From contig CM060897.1 of the NCBI GenBank assembly GCA_030762935.1, positions 115,398,676 through 115,462,675 of the forward strand: a stretch of DNA of 64,000 bases, in the 5' to 3' direction. Position 1 is the first letter of the stretch. The number at the start of each line of letters is the position of its first letter. This document shows positions 12,446 to 24,279 of this stretch, in pieces. Source of the DNA: Hymenopus coronatus. Lineage: Eukaryota > Arthropoda > Insecta > Mantodea > Hymenopodidae. The notes under the pieces were generated by a model, which saw only the letters and a list, made by a program, of their open reading frames with translations, did no database searches and had not been told where the DNA came from. The translations under genes were made by a program, and so were the position numbers.

Positions 12446-14574
12446 TTCGTTGTTCTTATGTTTTACATACGGACCAGAGAAAGTAGAAATCAAATGTGCT
12501 CTCCAGATCTGAAATTAATCAATTATTGTTGAAGCTGCTGATGATGCTGTTTACGCAACAGTGACGATTTTAAGATTTTCTTATAGGCACATTGGAGAAA
12601 ATTAAGTTTTGGTGCCAGAAATAGTCATTTCCTAGGATTTATGCCATCATAATAAGCCTTTTAATGCTAGAATTGTAATTAATTTATTACATACTATCAG
12701 AGCCTTTAAAAATCATATCATAGTTCCATTTAAACTTCTGCAGTTTTCTTACTCTCATCCCACTTGAGACCCACTGACGTTCTGCCCCTTAATTTAAAAG
12801 TTATACGTGATATTCTATAGTTTTTGCTCAGCCGGTATGCATCTTCGGGATTTTATGCAAAGCATGTAATAAATACATAGCGATTCTCTCCTCTGAATAT
12901 ACATACATAGTATATGCACATTTTAAACGAGCCACACACAAAACAGGTTTTTCTACATGACTGATTTTCGCAGAAATATTGGTAAAAGGTAATTCAGAGT
13001 ACGGCATTAGAAAAGATCAAACCAAACGTGTAGACAATAATATTTCTAAGAAATATATTGTAGTCCAACATTTTATTATGAAATACAGAAATATTATGTG
13101 TTTATTTATTAGTAATATAATCACGAAACAATATATTTTATTAGCTCATTGTTTAAGGTGTTACATCTGTGAGATTTTGAAATTCTTATTAAAATTTATA
13201 CCAGTTATTACACACAAAAAAAGTGATATTTTTTTCCTGCAACAAAATTCGTTGGTATAATATTTGCTTATTTTTCTAATAAAAATGAGCTACATGATTT
13301 ATTTTTAAAAATATTCAATATAAAATTTTCAGTTTTACAACAAATGTATTTAAAATTGTCTATAATGTTATATTTTCATATTGGCCTTAGTGTACAGAAA
13401 TAATTACTTTTCGTATTCTCCATTTTTATTTTTAAATTATAATAATTCATTTTTCAACAATGGAGTATCATTTCGAAAAAGTAAATGAGTATGGAAAAGT
13501 GTTGGAAATATATGCGTGAAAATAAGTTTTACGATTTGAAGCATGCTTCAGTTAATTGGTTGTTTAGTAGAAAAACGATATATTTTCTTAGATGTTATAA
13601 TTCACAAAATATTATTACGAGAAAATAATTTTTTAATTTTTCAAACATTTTCGTTCCAGTTCACATATGCGTCACGTTAAATGACAAGCGATTTCTTCCA
13701 GTTCAGGCGTAGAATATAGTTCTTCAATGCGTTGTCCCATCAACAGATGGGGACATCTTGCTTGAGACTATCTCATTGATTCCTTCAAATACTTCATCTT
13801 ATTAATCCAATAGTTGAGGAAAGTTTTAGATTTAATATAGCTTTTCCATGCTTAAAATTGCTTTGAGAAAACTTAAAATACTTTTGTTTTAATATAAATT
13901 ATGAATTATTAAGCAGTTCTCTTTTCACTGAAAATATTCTAGAAAACCCAGTGTCGGGCAGGAGTTACCCCTATGACGGTGCATCTTTAGGGTGTAGTAG
14001 GATCAGGGATAAAGCTGCTGCTCGCACATGCGAAAGAGAAACAGATGAATCCAGGATTAAGGTGCAGGAGTGTGTACATTTAGAGAGGGATCGGGAGCTT
14101 AAATAAATATTCTAGTCAGAGTATCTGTAGATATCGGTCTGGAGTGTGTCCAACAGTATCAATAGTTGAGATGTGAGGGATCCCTGTGACCTAGTTAACG
14201 GAGACCTTATGTTTAAGACTGTGTTTATGCAGCAGTGCTTTATAAGGACAGTAGTATGCCAAAATGTTCTTCATCTTGCTACCGATATTGATTGCCGTAA
14301 TTGGTGCAACATTACTGTTTGCTAAATGAATTATAAATTTTTCAAAATTACCGACTGCTATCCTGTAATATCTCTATTTGTTTTCATATAGTAACTTCAT
14401 AAACATGATGATTAGACAACATTTAAACGTAACAAATAAGATGGTCGACAGATAAGACCCGGCCTCACACAGATATGGCGCCACTACGACGGTTACACGA
14501 TAGCATGGTATAGTTTAACTCTAGACTAGCTTGTACCAATAGTTACAGGTCAATGGTTTGTTTAGTTTTCGAAT
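12446..14574. other. Very AT-rich non-coding DNA
   Basis: About 2.1 kb without a PHR landmark. The 93-codon frame at 12,979-13,260 is composition-driven (Ile/Lys/Tyr-rich) and has no recognisable domain. Upstream of the mariner relic (14,460-14,570) no inverted repeat partner could be assigned. Confidence 0.4.
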
Positions 14575-15591
14575 TGCAGCATTTTAAACAAGGTAACTTT
14601 AGAGTTTTCACGAAAATGGAAGATTTGGAAAACTATACTACTTTACTACCACTACTTTAGGTTTTACGCCTAAAGAAATTAAGGAAGAAATGGACAGTAC
14701 ATTGTAAGACTCGGCCCCTTTATATTCAACTATTTATAGGTGCGTTGCAGAGTTTAAAGCAGAGCACTAGAGATGAGCCTCGCTCTGGACGCCCTGTAGA
14801 AGTGACAACTCCAGAGATCATTGAAACAATGCATCGTTTAGTATTGGAAGACAGCAGATTAAAGTTGTTTGAGATAGCATATGTTGTAAACATATCAAGA
14901 GAGCATGCAGGTAATATTTTAGTAATGTTTTGGGCTTTCACAAGGTCTGTGCAACATAGGATCCGCGTTTGTTGACACTGTTGCTAAGAAAAAGTGTTTC
15001 TGTTAAGAATGTGGAGATCTACCATAAAAATTCCAGTCAATTTTTGAGACGGCTTATTTCTACAGATGAGACTTGGATACATCACTACGCTCCAAAAATA
15101 AATCAATTAAAATTGTGGATTGCACCCGGTGAACCAACTCCAAAAAGGGTAAAGTGAATTTTGTCAGCTAACAAGGTTATGGCGAGTGTTTTCTGGGATG
15201 CTCAGGGGATTATTTTTATTGATTACTTGGAAAAGAGTAACAATATCACTGGTTACTACTACGCAAGCTTACTGAAACGTTTGAAGATGACGTGAAAAGA
15301 AAAAAAAAACCCTCATTTAGCAAAAAAAAAAAAAACAAAAAAAAAAAAAAATCTTGTTTCATCACGACAATGCTCCGGCCCATCGTTCAGTCATTGCAAT
15401 GTGGAAAATGTGCGAAATAAAATTTGAATTTCTTGAACCCTATACGCCAGATCTAGCACCCACTGTCATTGATGCGGTAAACAGCTATTTTGAGGACCAT
15501 GATAAATCATATTAAAAAAGATGCTTTAATTAAATTAGAACACCAATATGACAAATGCATTAGCCTTTCTGGAGATTATGTCAAGAAATAA
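14575..15591 (+). pseudogene. mariner transposase relic with all catalytic motifs visible
   Basis: Translation across frames shows the N-terminal GFTPKEIKEEMDSTL region (about 14,660-14,700). Next comes DEPRSGRPVEVTTPEIIETM (14,773-14,830), the linker and second helix-turn-helix region of mariner. ISTDETWIHHYAP follows (15,060-15,095, first Asp), then VMASVFWDAQGIIFIDYLEK (15,179-15,235). FHHDNAPAHRS (about 15,358-15,390) holds the second Asp and PYTPDLAP (about 15,440-15,463) the third. A closing DKCISLSGDYVKK lies before a TAA at 15,589-15,591. The order and spacing fit a D,D34D mariner element. Frameshifts, stops and an A-rich expansion just before the second catalytic motif make it inactive. 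It is better preserved than the 8.3-kb relic and looks like a different lineage. Confidence 0.92.
15298..15352. repeat. Poly-A expansion inside mariner coding sequence
   Basis: Three A-runs, broken only by short CCCTCATTTAGC and C interruptions, lie where mariners encode a Lys-rich PHLAKKK stretch before the HQDN motif. The Lys codons appear to have expanded into a homopolymer. Confidence 0.8.
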
Positions 15592-16892
15592 GCAAAGCAT
15601 TAAATGCTGTTTTCATTGAGAGGCCCAGGACTTAACAGTCTACCCTAGTATGTCGAAATTAATTAATATGAACAGGAATTTTAATCAAATGTGCTAAGTG
15701 AAAAGAATAATATAAATATTGATGCCTTTCTCTAAAAGAAAACCACAGCAAGCCGTGAAGTACCCTTTCATGTACCAAAAATAATTCTATTATTTCCGAC
15801 TTACAGAAGCGTTTCTTTCCCAGCATTTTTCTTCAGCCTTTCAGAAGTATTCTTTTATATTTAGTACATTGTATTTTTAATACCGATATACTATTTAGTT
15901 TCATAAAGCCGCAAATGCAAATATTACACACCAGAAATATAACGTGAATAAAGCAACACTCATCTGAATCACTCATGCACAACAATCACTGATGTATCCG
16001 GCCTGGATAAATCAAATAAAATAACAAAAACGAAACACGTTACTACTTCAGTTTACAGTAGTTATAATAATGTATGTAATAACCTATTTTTGTCTCCATG
16101 CCAGTAGCAGTAAATAATTCTGAAATAAAATGATGGAAGCATTCCAATAATGTCGTTATAAGTTGAGGCCAACACTAGTGGCGCGGTTAGTCATAATTTG
16201 GAGTCGGCGTCGGTTGCGTGTGATAGGAAATTCAGTTATATTTGCATGGAGGTTTTGTGACGTAGCACACGTCGGGCAGGGATGGTATAGTCGTGTCGCC
16301 TTACAAACCCAATGCTATTAAAACGTTGTGTTACCTGGTTTACATTTACAGTGCCTTTACAAGTATTTATTGACTGAAAGGCAGATACTATGATAAAATA
16401 TTTAATTACTACTAAAGTTGTTAGAAAGCGAGAATTGTTCTGCAATGGACATGTCAAAATCACTAATATCAGAAGAACTAAAGGAATATCTAAAAGAAGC
16501 TTTACAGATCCACTTAAAACAATAACAATGCTTAGGTCTGAAAATTTAGAAATGTAAAAAAAAAAAAAAAAAAAAACTACTATAGTCAGTGGAAGAAGCG
16601 CCATCTGCTTCAGTTACCACAAAAGTGAAAACTACATTCCAAAATGTCCTGCGTAAAAATGTTGAATATTCAACAATGTGTGATACAAGGGACATAATTT
16701 TGGGCAGTGAGCATAAATCCACAAGAATAAACAATTATAATGTTCCTACTTTCAGTATGCACCAGTCACACCATTTGACGTAAAGCAACGCCTTTCTAAA
16801 TACAAAACTATTTTAGCGGTTCTCACGTCTTACACTAACAAAACATATCGTTACTCGATGCAACTTTTATAGTGAGCCATGAACACCGGAAA
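15592..16892. other. Non-coding DNA with 22-A run
   Basis: A perfect poly-A tract of 22 lies at 16,556-16,577 with no SINE head recognisable upstream. No gene-like sequence was seen. Confidence 0.4.
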
Positions 16893-17053
16893 CGTTTGTT
16901 ACTTTCTCTAGCCCGTATGCACAATGCACTTAGTGGAGAGAGAAGGTATTATATTCCACACAAAAGTTAAATGTCGAGATTTCACCGGAAATATATGCTT
17001 TGGTTTCTACTGAGTCCGAAAAAATAAAATGTCGAAAAAATCCGTCTGTGTGC

Positions 17054-17092
<39 letters not shown>

Positions 17093-17405
17093 GTGGACAG
17101 CATTGCTCAAAAACAAAAGCATCGTTAACAACCAAAATTGATATTTAAGTTTATTATATTCCAAGGATGCGACACGAAGATTACAAAAAATCCCCCATCC
17201 CAAACTACCCTTTACATGGGAAATGTTTTGAAACTTCTGTTTTTCTCAAAACTGGATAAAATGATTTTTATAAAAATTCTATATATTAATGATATATATC
17301 ACAAATATACTGTATATTTTGAATTTTCTGGGAATAGCTTCTGAAGGACTGTTTATTCTGGATGAGTGTTGCAGAATTTTGAAAACGGTTAAACCGTAAG
17401 AAATA
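16893..17405 (+). repeat. PHR copy, 3'-truncated, with long GT tract
   Basis: The head begins at about 16,893 (ACTTTCTCTAGCCCG). The block GAGATTTCACCGGAAATATA is present, and the unit's GT segment is expanded to about 37 bp of pure GT (17,055-17,091). The internal palindrome (about 17,130-17,150) and the TGAATTTTCTGGGAATAGC block follow. The copy stops after AAACCGTAAGAAAT. Confidence 0.88.
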
Positions 17406-17536
17406 CACCTTCACTGTTGCTTTACACAATAACGAGAGCAATACTCTGTACTCCGTAATACAGATCCCAGTGATGTCAAACAATGATGTATATTATCACC
17501 AATGGTTTTAGATAAAAAGCCATGAATAGAAAAAGA

Positions 17537-18190
17537 GGTATACAATGGGGATTATATGACGTATTACAATATCTAGTTTTTGCTGATGATAGTTTAAAAT
17601 ATATTAAAATGAAACTACAGAATTTAAAAGTTGAGGCTCAGGATATTGGTGTAAAAATAAATACAACAAAAACAAAAGAAATGATAATAAAATAAAAAAT
17701 AAAAATTAATTGTACATAGTCAACCACAATATTTTAGATATTTTGGATGTATTGTATCCCAAAACAGAGAAACGGACTAATATATAGATAACAAAGTAAA
17801 CAAAGCAATAAATTGAGAACATTGTGGAATTCGCAGAATATTCAAAGAAACATTAGAATTGGAATTTTTAAATCAAATGTATTACTTGAATTTTGGATCA
17901 TGGAAAACAACACAAAAAATAAATAAAAATTGCAATACTTTATTAATTGATGTCTAAGACATACCGAGAATCTGGTGGCCAAAAATCATTAGCAACACTA
18001 CATTATGGGAAATAACAAATCAGTTACCAACTAATACAGAAATAAAGCATATACTGGACATATACTGAAAAAGAATCGTGAAAATATAGCTAGACAGACA
18101 TTAGAATGGAATCCACAGGGAGAACGTATTAGAAGACCTAGGGCAACTTGATGAAGAACAGTTGACGTGGAATTGAGATAAATGAATATA
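17537..18190 (+). pseudogene. RTE-like non-LTR reverse transcriptase fragment
   Basis: The plus-strand frame from 17,537 reads GIQWGLYDVLQYLVFADDSLKY. This holds the FADD box of reverse transcriptase (17,579-17,590) in its usual context after GIQW. KLQNLKVEAQDIGVKINTTKT follows, a typical post-catalytic segment. After stops and frameshifts, further conserved pieces appear: YFRYFGCIVSQ-like, LNFGSWKTTQKINK-like, RIWWPKIIS and ENIARQTLEWNPQGERIRRP (about 18,085-18,143). The order matches the C-terminal half of RTE-class ORF2. The endonuclease and N-terminal RT domains are absent, so it is 5'-truncated, as is usual for non-LTR insertions. Assignment to RTE rather than a related clade is from memory of the motif style. 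Confidence 0.8.
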
Positions 18191-18232
18191 GAAGGAGGTT
18201 ACAGGTCTTGTCAGGGAATACAGTTCGATTTG

Positions 18233-18563
18233 TTGTGGTCCTATGTTCCACCTAGGAATTAAAGGAAATCATCACATAATATGAAATAACATTGGCGAAG
18301 ATTTATTGCGGACCTATGTTCCACCTAGGAATTAAAGGAAATCGTCAACAATACAGATCTCACACATAATATGAAATAACATTGGCGAAGATTTATTGCG
18401 GACCTATGTTCCACCTAGGCATTAAAGGAAATCGTCAACAATACACATCTCACACATAATATGAAATAACATTGGCGAAGATTTATTGCGGACCTATGTT
18501 CCACCTAGGCATTAAAGGAAATCGTCAACAATACACATCTCACACATAATATGAAATAACATT
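18233..18563 (+). repeat. 90-bp minisatellite, four copies
   Basis: Units start near 18,238, 18,311, 18,401 and 18,491. The last three are exactly 90 bp apart and differ by only a few bases, and the first lacks 17 bp. Each unit contains CCTATGTTCCACCTAGG. The array directly follows the RTE-like ORF end, and its unit begins with what would be the final codons of that ORF (translating L-C-S-T then stop). Confidence 0.92.
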
Positions 18564-18628
18564 TGCTTATTATTGCCAGAAAAGAAAGCTATCACAGTGA
18601 TCTATGCATAGAAAGTGATAATATGCGG

Positions 18629-18930
18629 TGTGTTCGGAAGGTAAATATCGATTTGAGGGAAAAACATAAAATATTTGTTTTCACAAAATGTTTCTATACG
18701 AAAAAGCATTTTTAATCTAGTTTTCGATTTATTTGCCGTATTTTAGACACTTGGCATAACCGGAAATCAACTTTTGTATGCCCTCTTCAAAGAAATCTGC
18801 CGCCAGTGAAGACAGCCACTGCTGAGCACTACGTTTTGTGAAACATCTCACAAGTCATTCTTATTGTGAGCCGTCTGTTTTCACGAATTGCCTTTTTCAC
18901 TTGTTCACTTCAAATCCAGCTGGCTTAAAA
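18629..18930 (-). pseudogene. mariner-family transposase relic, internally deleted
   Basis: On the minus strand, 18,841 down to 18,729 reads SAQQWLSSLAADFFEEGIQK then LISGYAKCLK and a stop. This is the characteristic C-terminus of a mariner/SETMAR-like lineage (AADFFEEGIQKLVPRYDKC). Just upstream (about 18,925-18,845) is a piece resembling the helix-turn-helix segment (AIRENRRLTIRMTCEMF), so the whole catalytic core between them has been deleted. The GTGTGTTCGGAAGGTAA at about 18,629 may be the terminal repeat, but I found no partner. It differs from the two other plus-strand mariner relics. Confidence 0.75.
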
Positions 18931-19324
18931 TTTTTGTATTAAAAAACCGTATTACCAAAGACACTTCACAGTCCGTGGAATCAGAAATTTTGTTCTACCA
19001 TTTAAATGATCTCTAACAACTGTAAATACAACATTATCCGGCTGTGATGGCGTCAGTTCTCAGACAGTGGACCAGAGAGACGAGTGCGCATACGTGGAAC
19101 TATGACACCAGCGGTAGAACGAAATGGTACTTACTGGAGAATTTTGCTTGCGAAAGATAAAGAAAACTACAGTGCTTGAAGTAGTTGCATTGCTAACTAA
19201 TACACGGTGATTTATTTAGAGCTGACACATGTCTTTCATTAATTGTTTCATAACGTGCTATGCTAGCAACAACTTATTATACCTAAATTATAGAGGAATT
19301 TTGGAGATATTTACCTCTATAGCA

Positions 19325-19625
19325 AATGTTTAAAATGTCCTCAATCCTGCATAAGGCACAACTCAACACGTCGTTCCATGTTACTGGCCACTCGTTAGAG
19401 GAATCTGTTGTCAATAACTTGAATCTCCTTTGTGTTGTTGTACTTCAGATCGCCCAATGTCTAGGGACGTGTGGCGTAAACCTTGTCTTTTAAGTAACCC
19501 CATAGAAAGAAGATCGGCGATGTCAAATCCGGAGATCTTGGTGGCCACAGGTTCCTGGAAATTATCCGGTCGTCAAAGAAACTTGCAATTAGGTTCATGG
19601 ATTCATTTTATATATGTCATGTAGC
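19325..19625 (-). pseudogene. Tc1/mariner-superfamily transposase C-terminal relic
   Basis: The minus strand from about 19,590 downward gives an open frame. It contains FLDDRIISR-like sequence, then NLWPPRSPDLTSPIFFLWGY, then LKDKVYATRP, then (after a stop) TLGDLKYNNTKEIQVIDNRF and RVASNMERRVELCLMQD. This is the C-terminal third of a transposase lineage common in insect genomes, with the SPDLTP..FFLWGYLK box holding the third catalytic Asp. The first two catalytic residues are not visible, so the copy is truncated. A stop splits it at the ATRP/TLGD junction, and another follows LMQD. Confidence 0.85.
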
Positions 19626-19639
19626 GCCAACTCGCTGAA

Positions 19640-21221
19640 AATATCCTTGACTCAGCTCTAATTGTACTGCATTTTCACATTGACTACAAGAACAAAATGT
19701 CGAAACAGCTGCTAACAATGCAATTAGGAATAAAATATAAATATCTGCGTATCTAGTGACAAGGAATCGAAACTCCAGAACATTCTGCTTAATTTGGTGC
19801 TAACATTGCGTCATTGAATGAATTTCCAACGGAATAATTAAAAAAAGAAATGTGTCAGTTCTCCATAAATCACTCTGTACAACCAGCCTTAGAATGCTCC
19901 CTCCCATTGCGTTAATGAATAACATTGCAGCGTTGCTGTGTTCTTTATTGAACAAGCTAATATGAGTCAAAGTCACCTTTTGAGTGTAGTTAATTGTTAA
20001 TATAATTCTGGTGTCAATATAGGAGTAATGTATAACCCTGATTTATATCGCTGCAGTGATGTGATTCCTGCTCGGCGCCATTAAGTTACAACACCTGTCG
20101 CTAGAGACACTATTCAGGTCACTTCATCAGACAGCATCACATTTATTGGAACCTCCTGTCGCTAGTCGATAATACAATAGAAAAGTGGCGATATTATGAG
20201 ACGTTTGTTAAGTTGGTAAGGATTAGTGGAGCAGTTTCACCCACATTCATGACTTCACCAGTCCTAGCAAATGAAGATGATGGTGTATCCTTTTTACATG
20301 ATGGCGGATGTTCACTGAGATAGTTTTAAATTTGTTGATTACCATCAATTTTCAATTTTAATGCTGTTTTAGAATGAAGGTAAAATTTTGGGTTGTGGTA
20401 TTTAGTATCCGATCCGGCATTTACCTTGGCGACTCAGGTAATCTACGTAAAAATCTCAGCCATCTTGGTTGGCTCACAGAATTTCAACTCAGTAGTCCAG
20501 AATACGTACCACAAACTTTACCGCCTGAGCCATTCCGTTCGGTTAAAATAATAGTGTTGTTTCTGCATGTTGAATTAGTATTCTATCGAGACGTCTGTTA
20601 AATACGGTTTATATTTATTGCTATTGTACCACACAACATAAACGCAGATAAGCAAGACGGCTGAGAAAACTCATTCTCTTGAGACGTATGGTTAATAGTT
20701 TCAGAGCATGGGAAATAAAAATTAACAAATTGCTTTCGCTTCCGCTTTATCTGTGCATTAACCGATCTCAGTGGTATTCCCGATCTTTTTACCCAATTCA
20801 CAATCAAGGAACATGGCGACGCGAAATGAGCACATGCAATATGATATTGCTTTGCAAAATCTAATTGCTGTGAACCGGAATAATGTAAACAATTAAAGAA
20901 ACCATTTTGTAGACAAGGTTTGCTGGTCTCTGTCTAGTCTTGATAAATGAAAAATTAATTTCTGAAAATAATAGTACAGAACTTTCAAATGGCGTAGTAT
21001 TATTCACTCTCCAATAATGACGTCACATTTACTCTCCAGTGGCTAACTAGATACACAGGCTGCGCTGCGAACTGAAATCATGTGATTCTTCTGGTCCAGT
21101 GACTGCCCGCCTAAGTAAAATTACAGTCGCCTAATACATGTATAGAGAGATAAATTGCATGAGGCTATTCAAAGTTAGCTTTGTTTAAGTCACGGCACAC
21201 ACGTTACGATATACCGCTCGT
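19640..21221. other. Non-coding DNA, nothing recognised
   Basis: It contains two short related phrases (CACCTGTCGCTAGAGAC and CTCCTGTCGCTAGTCGA at about 20.09 and 20.15 kb). No transposase or SINE signature is visible. Short ORFs at 20,374-20,864 show no recognisable domain. Confidence 0.4.
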
Positions 21222-22056
21222 ACATGTTTTAGATCCCCTTGGATCAAAAAAAGAAAAAGAAAAAAAAAACCAGTTTTAACAAAGGTCCGCGCTCGCGCGC
21301 GCGCGTGTGTGTGTGGACAACATAGCTCAAAAACGAAAAGACGGTTAAATACCAACCTTGGCATTTAAGTTTAGTATCTGCCAAGCATGCGTCACGAATA
21401 TTTTCAAGAAACTACCCCCACCCCAACTACCTTTAAATGGAACTTTTTTGAAAAATTTGATTTTCTCAAAAATGGCTGGTTTTATTTACCCAATACATTT
21501 TATATTTTGAATTTTCTGGGAATAGCCTCTGAAGACTACTTTATGGAATTTTGCATAACTGGTAAACCGTACCAAGTAGAAAAAAGGTAATTTAACAGAA
21601 TTTTATGGAATTTTACATAATTGGTAAACCGAAAGAGATAGACAAAACTAACTTAACACAGTTTTATGTAATTTTGCATAACTGGTAAACCATAACTTAA
21701 CAGAAGATGTAGAACTCGTTAAAACACACAATTTATGTTATATATACTTTTCTTGGTGAAAGTATTCGTTTTGAGATATTCCTTGTTGTTGGTTTCAGTT
21801 TAAAATACCTACTTATACTTTTCTCATACTTTTGTCCATAGAAACACAATAACTTCAGTCAAACAGCAACCAGCTTTTGACTATCGCTGTAACATATGTT
21901 ACTCCCTTATTTCGCTTCTACTTACATGTATGCAAGTAGTAAGACTACTTCTTTAATGTTTTCTCGATTTTCATAAAGTAAATAACAGGATAAACTTTGT
22001 AGCCATAATTTGTAGCAGAAACATAGAGAAAGTCGTGTGAATGAAATACATATGAT
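21222..22056 (+). repeat. PHR copy, first unit of a three-unit tandem
   Basis: The head palindrome is eroded and a GC/GT alternating tract lies at 21,292-21,314. The body is well preserved through the tail hairpin GTGTGAATGAAATACAT at about 22,036. The next unit follows without spacer. Confidence 0.88.
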
Positions 22057-22725
22057 TTTTAGAAAAAGGTTGGCGTGTATAGGTGTGTCTGTGGTCTGTG
22101 GACGGCATAATTCAAATACGAAAAGACCATTAAATACCAAACTTGGCATTTAGGCTTAATATCTTCCATGAATGTGACATGAAGATTGTCAAGAAAATCC
22201 TACCACAAACTACCCTTTACATGGAACATTTTTAAATTTTTTTTTATTTTTTTCAAATGGCTGTAACGATTTTGATTAAAATCTCTGTATTAAATATATT
22301 TACATCCCCAAAAAGTGTATATATTGAATATTCTGGGAGTAGCCTCTGAAGACCTCTTTTTTCGGAATGAAATTTGCCGAATTTTGTTTAACTACTAAAC
22401 CGTAAGAAATAGACAAGAAATTACTACACAAAAATGTAGATCTCGTCAAAGCATGCAATTTATATCGTTTTGTTGTGGGGGTATCCGTTTCTGAGATATT
22501 CCTTATTATTAGTTTCAATTGTAAAGTACATAATACTTTTCTCAGACATGGATTGTCCGTTTTTCTTTTGTTCTACTCCTGGCCAAGCAAAGACGTCATT
22601 TGTAATGAACTAATGACATTTACATAACGAAAGCTGCCAATGTTTTTCTCGATTAGCATTGTGTAGAAAGAAGAGTAATCTTTTGTAAGAAGTTTGCGGA
22701 TCATCTAGGGAGTGTAATACATCAG
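22057..22725 (+). repeat. PHR copy, second unit of the tandem, head-truncated
   Basis: It starts at the GT-rich segment, not at the palindrome. The internal palindrome, the TGGGAGTAGCCTCTGAAGAC block and the tail (TAATACATCAGATTC) are present. The head of the third unit begins within about 10 bp of this tail. Confidence 0.88.
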
Positions 22726-22728
22726 ATT

Positions 22729-23618
22729 CTAATTTTCTCTGTACGTACTATGTACATAATGTATAGAAAAGGTATTGCATTGTACCCAAAAATTCGATAC
22801 CGAGATTTCACCGGAAATATATGTTTTGAGACTCCCTGAATCCAAAAAATGCAGTTTTAGAAGCATGTCCGTGTGTGTGAGTGTGTGTGTGTGTCTCTCT
22901 GTGTGTATGTGTGTGTCTGTGGGCAGCATAGTTCAAAACGAAAAGTCCGTTAAAAACCAAACTTGGTATTTGAGTTTGGTATCTTCCAAGAATGCGACAT
23001 GAAGATTTTCAAGAAAATCCCCCACCCCAAACTACCCTTTACATGAACTTAATTTCGAAAATTTTGATTTTCTAAAAAATGGCTCTAACGATTTTGATTA
23101 AAATCCCGTCTATTACTGACATTTACACACCAAACAAAAGCTATATCTTGAATTTTCTGGGCATAGCCTCTGAAGATCTCTTTATTCTGGATGAATTTGG
23201 CGAATTTTGCTTAACTGCTAAACGGTAAGAGTTAGACAAAACCTTACTACATAGAGAATGTAGAGCACATTAAAACACACAAATTATGTTATAATTTTTT
23301 TTTCGTGTAGTTGATCGTTTTTAGTTAATCATTGTTTTTAAATTTGACCTTTCAAAAACTTATATTCTCTTACAGGAATTTGTCAACTCCTGCCCATGCA
23401 AACAAAGGACCTTCCGTCACATAGCAACCAGCATTTGACTATCACTTTAACCTATGGTACTCCCTTATTTCGCTTCTACTTACAAGGAAGCAAGTAATAA
23501 GACTCTTTCTGACATTTTTTTCTCTATAAGCATGAAGTAAATAAAAGCATAAGCTTTTTAACAATACTTTGTTGCAGAGATGTAGAGAAAGTCATGTGAA
23601 TGGAAGACATCAGATTTT
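22729..23618 (+). repeat. PHR copy, third unit of the tandem, full length (reference copy)
   Basis: This is the best complete example in the array. The head palindrome is at about 22,735-22,772. An interrupted GT tract lies at about 22,868-22,922. The internal palindrome core ACCAAACTTGGTATTTGAG is near 22,957-22,975. The conserved body follows, then GTAGAGAAAGTCATGTGAAT at 23,582-23,601 and the ACATCAGATTTTTAT end. The two ACTTTCTCTAC-type ends are in inverted orientation. No ORF longer than about 75 codons is open in it. Confidence 0.92.
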
Positions 23619-24050
23619 TATACATAGTTTGTCTATTGCTTAATGTAAAGTTGCAAAATTGGTGTATTTTTTGTGAGTGTTTTAGTGGCTCATAACGACC
23701 ACGTACATTATTTTTGATGTGGGTTGCATCATAATTATAGCGACTATTTGTGAAATATTTAGTGTGATTTGTGATATAAGATATTTTTCAGTGTTTTATA
23801 AGTTGTTCATCTTTAAAATCTAAAACCATGTTAATAATAAGAAATCTTCAATCTTAACGTCAGCCACCTAGGTAATATCACATAAACACGAAGCATGAAC
23901 AAGGTTTGTTATTTTATTTTATTCACTTTATTTTATTTGATACTGCTAAAATGCCTGCATGCTGCAGTCTGACATGAAACAAATTTATATTACTAATATA
24001 GAGGAGCATTGTTGCTATCTTATGAATTCTAAATGTAGGTATATTACTAT
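23619..24050. other. Non-coding spacer
   Basis: Nothing recognised. It has T-rich and A-rich stretches only. Confidence 0.4.
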
Positions 24051-24245
24051 AATTTTAACTTTCTCTACATCGTAAATGGTATATGGCTGAAAAATATATT
24101 GCATTCCACCCAAAAATAATATGCACACTTTTCACAGGAAATATAAGTTTAAAATTTCTCTGAATAAAAAAGGAAGCATTTTTAGGGTGATGTCCGTGAG
24201 TATGTAACATGCGTAAAATTGGTTAAATATCAAACTTGATAATCA
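24051..24245 (+). repeat. PHR head fragment
   Basis: It runs from ACTTTCTCTAC (24,058) through TGCATTCCACCCAAAAAT (24,100-24,117) to TATCAAACTTGATAAT, a degenerate internal palindrome, then stops. Confidence 0.7.
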
Positions 24246-24279
24246 TTTTTTTTTTCTATTTTGTTTATGGACATAATTT

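Noticed and set aside
14460..16200. GGCGCCACTACG near 14,480 and AGTGGCGCGGTT near 16,178 as mariner terminal repeats
   Set aside because: The match is only about ten bases with gaps and lies far beyond the end of the coding relic.
18233..18563. CRISPR array
   Set aside because: Direct 90-bp tandem units without spacers, in eukaryotic repeat-rich DNA, are a minisatellite.
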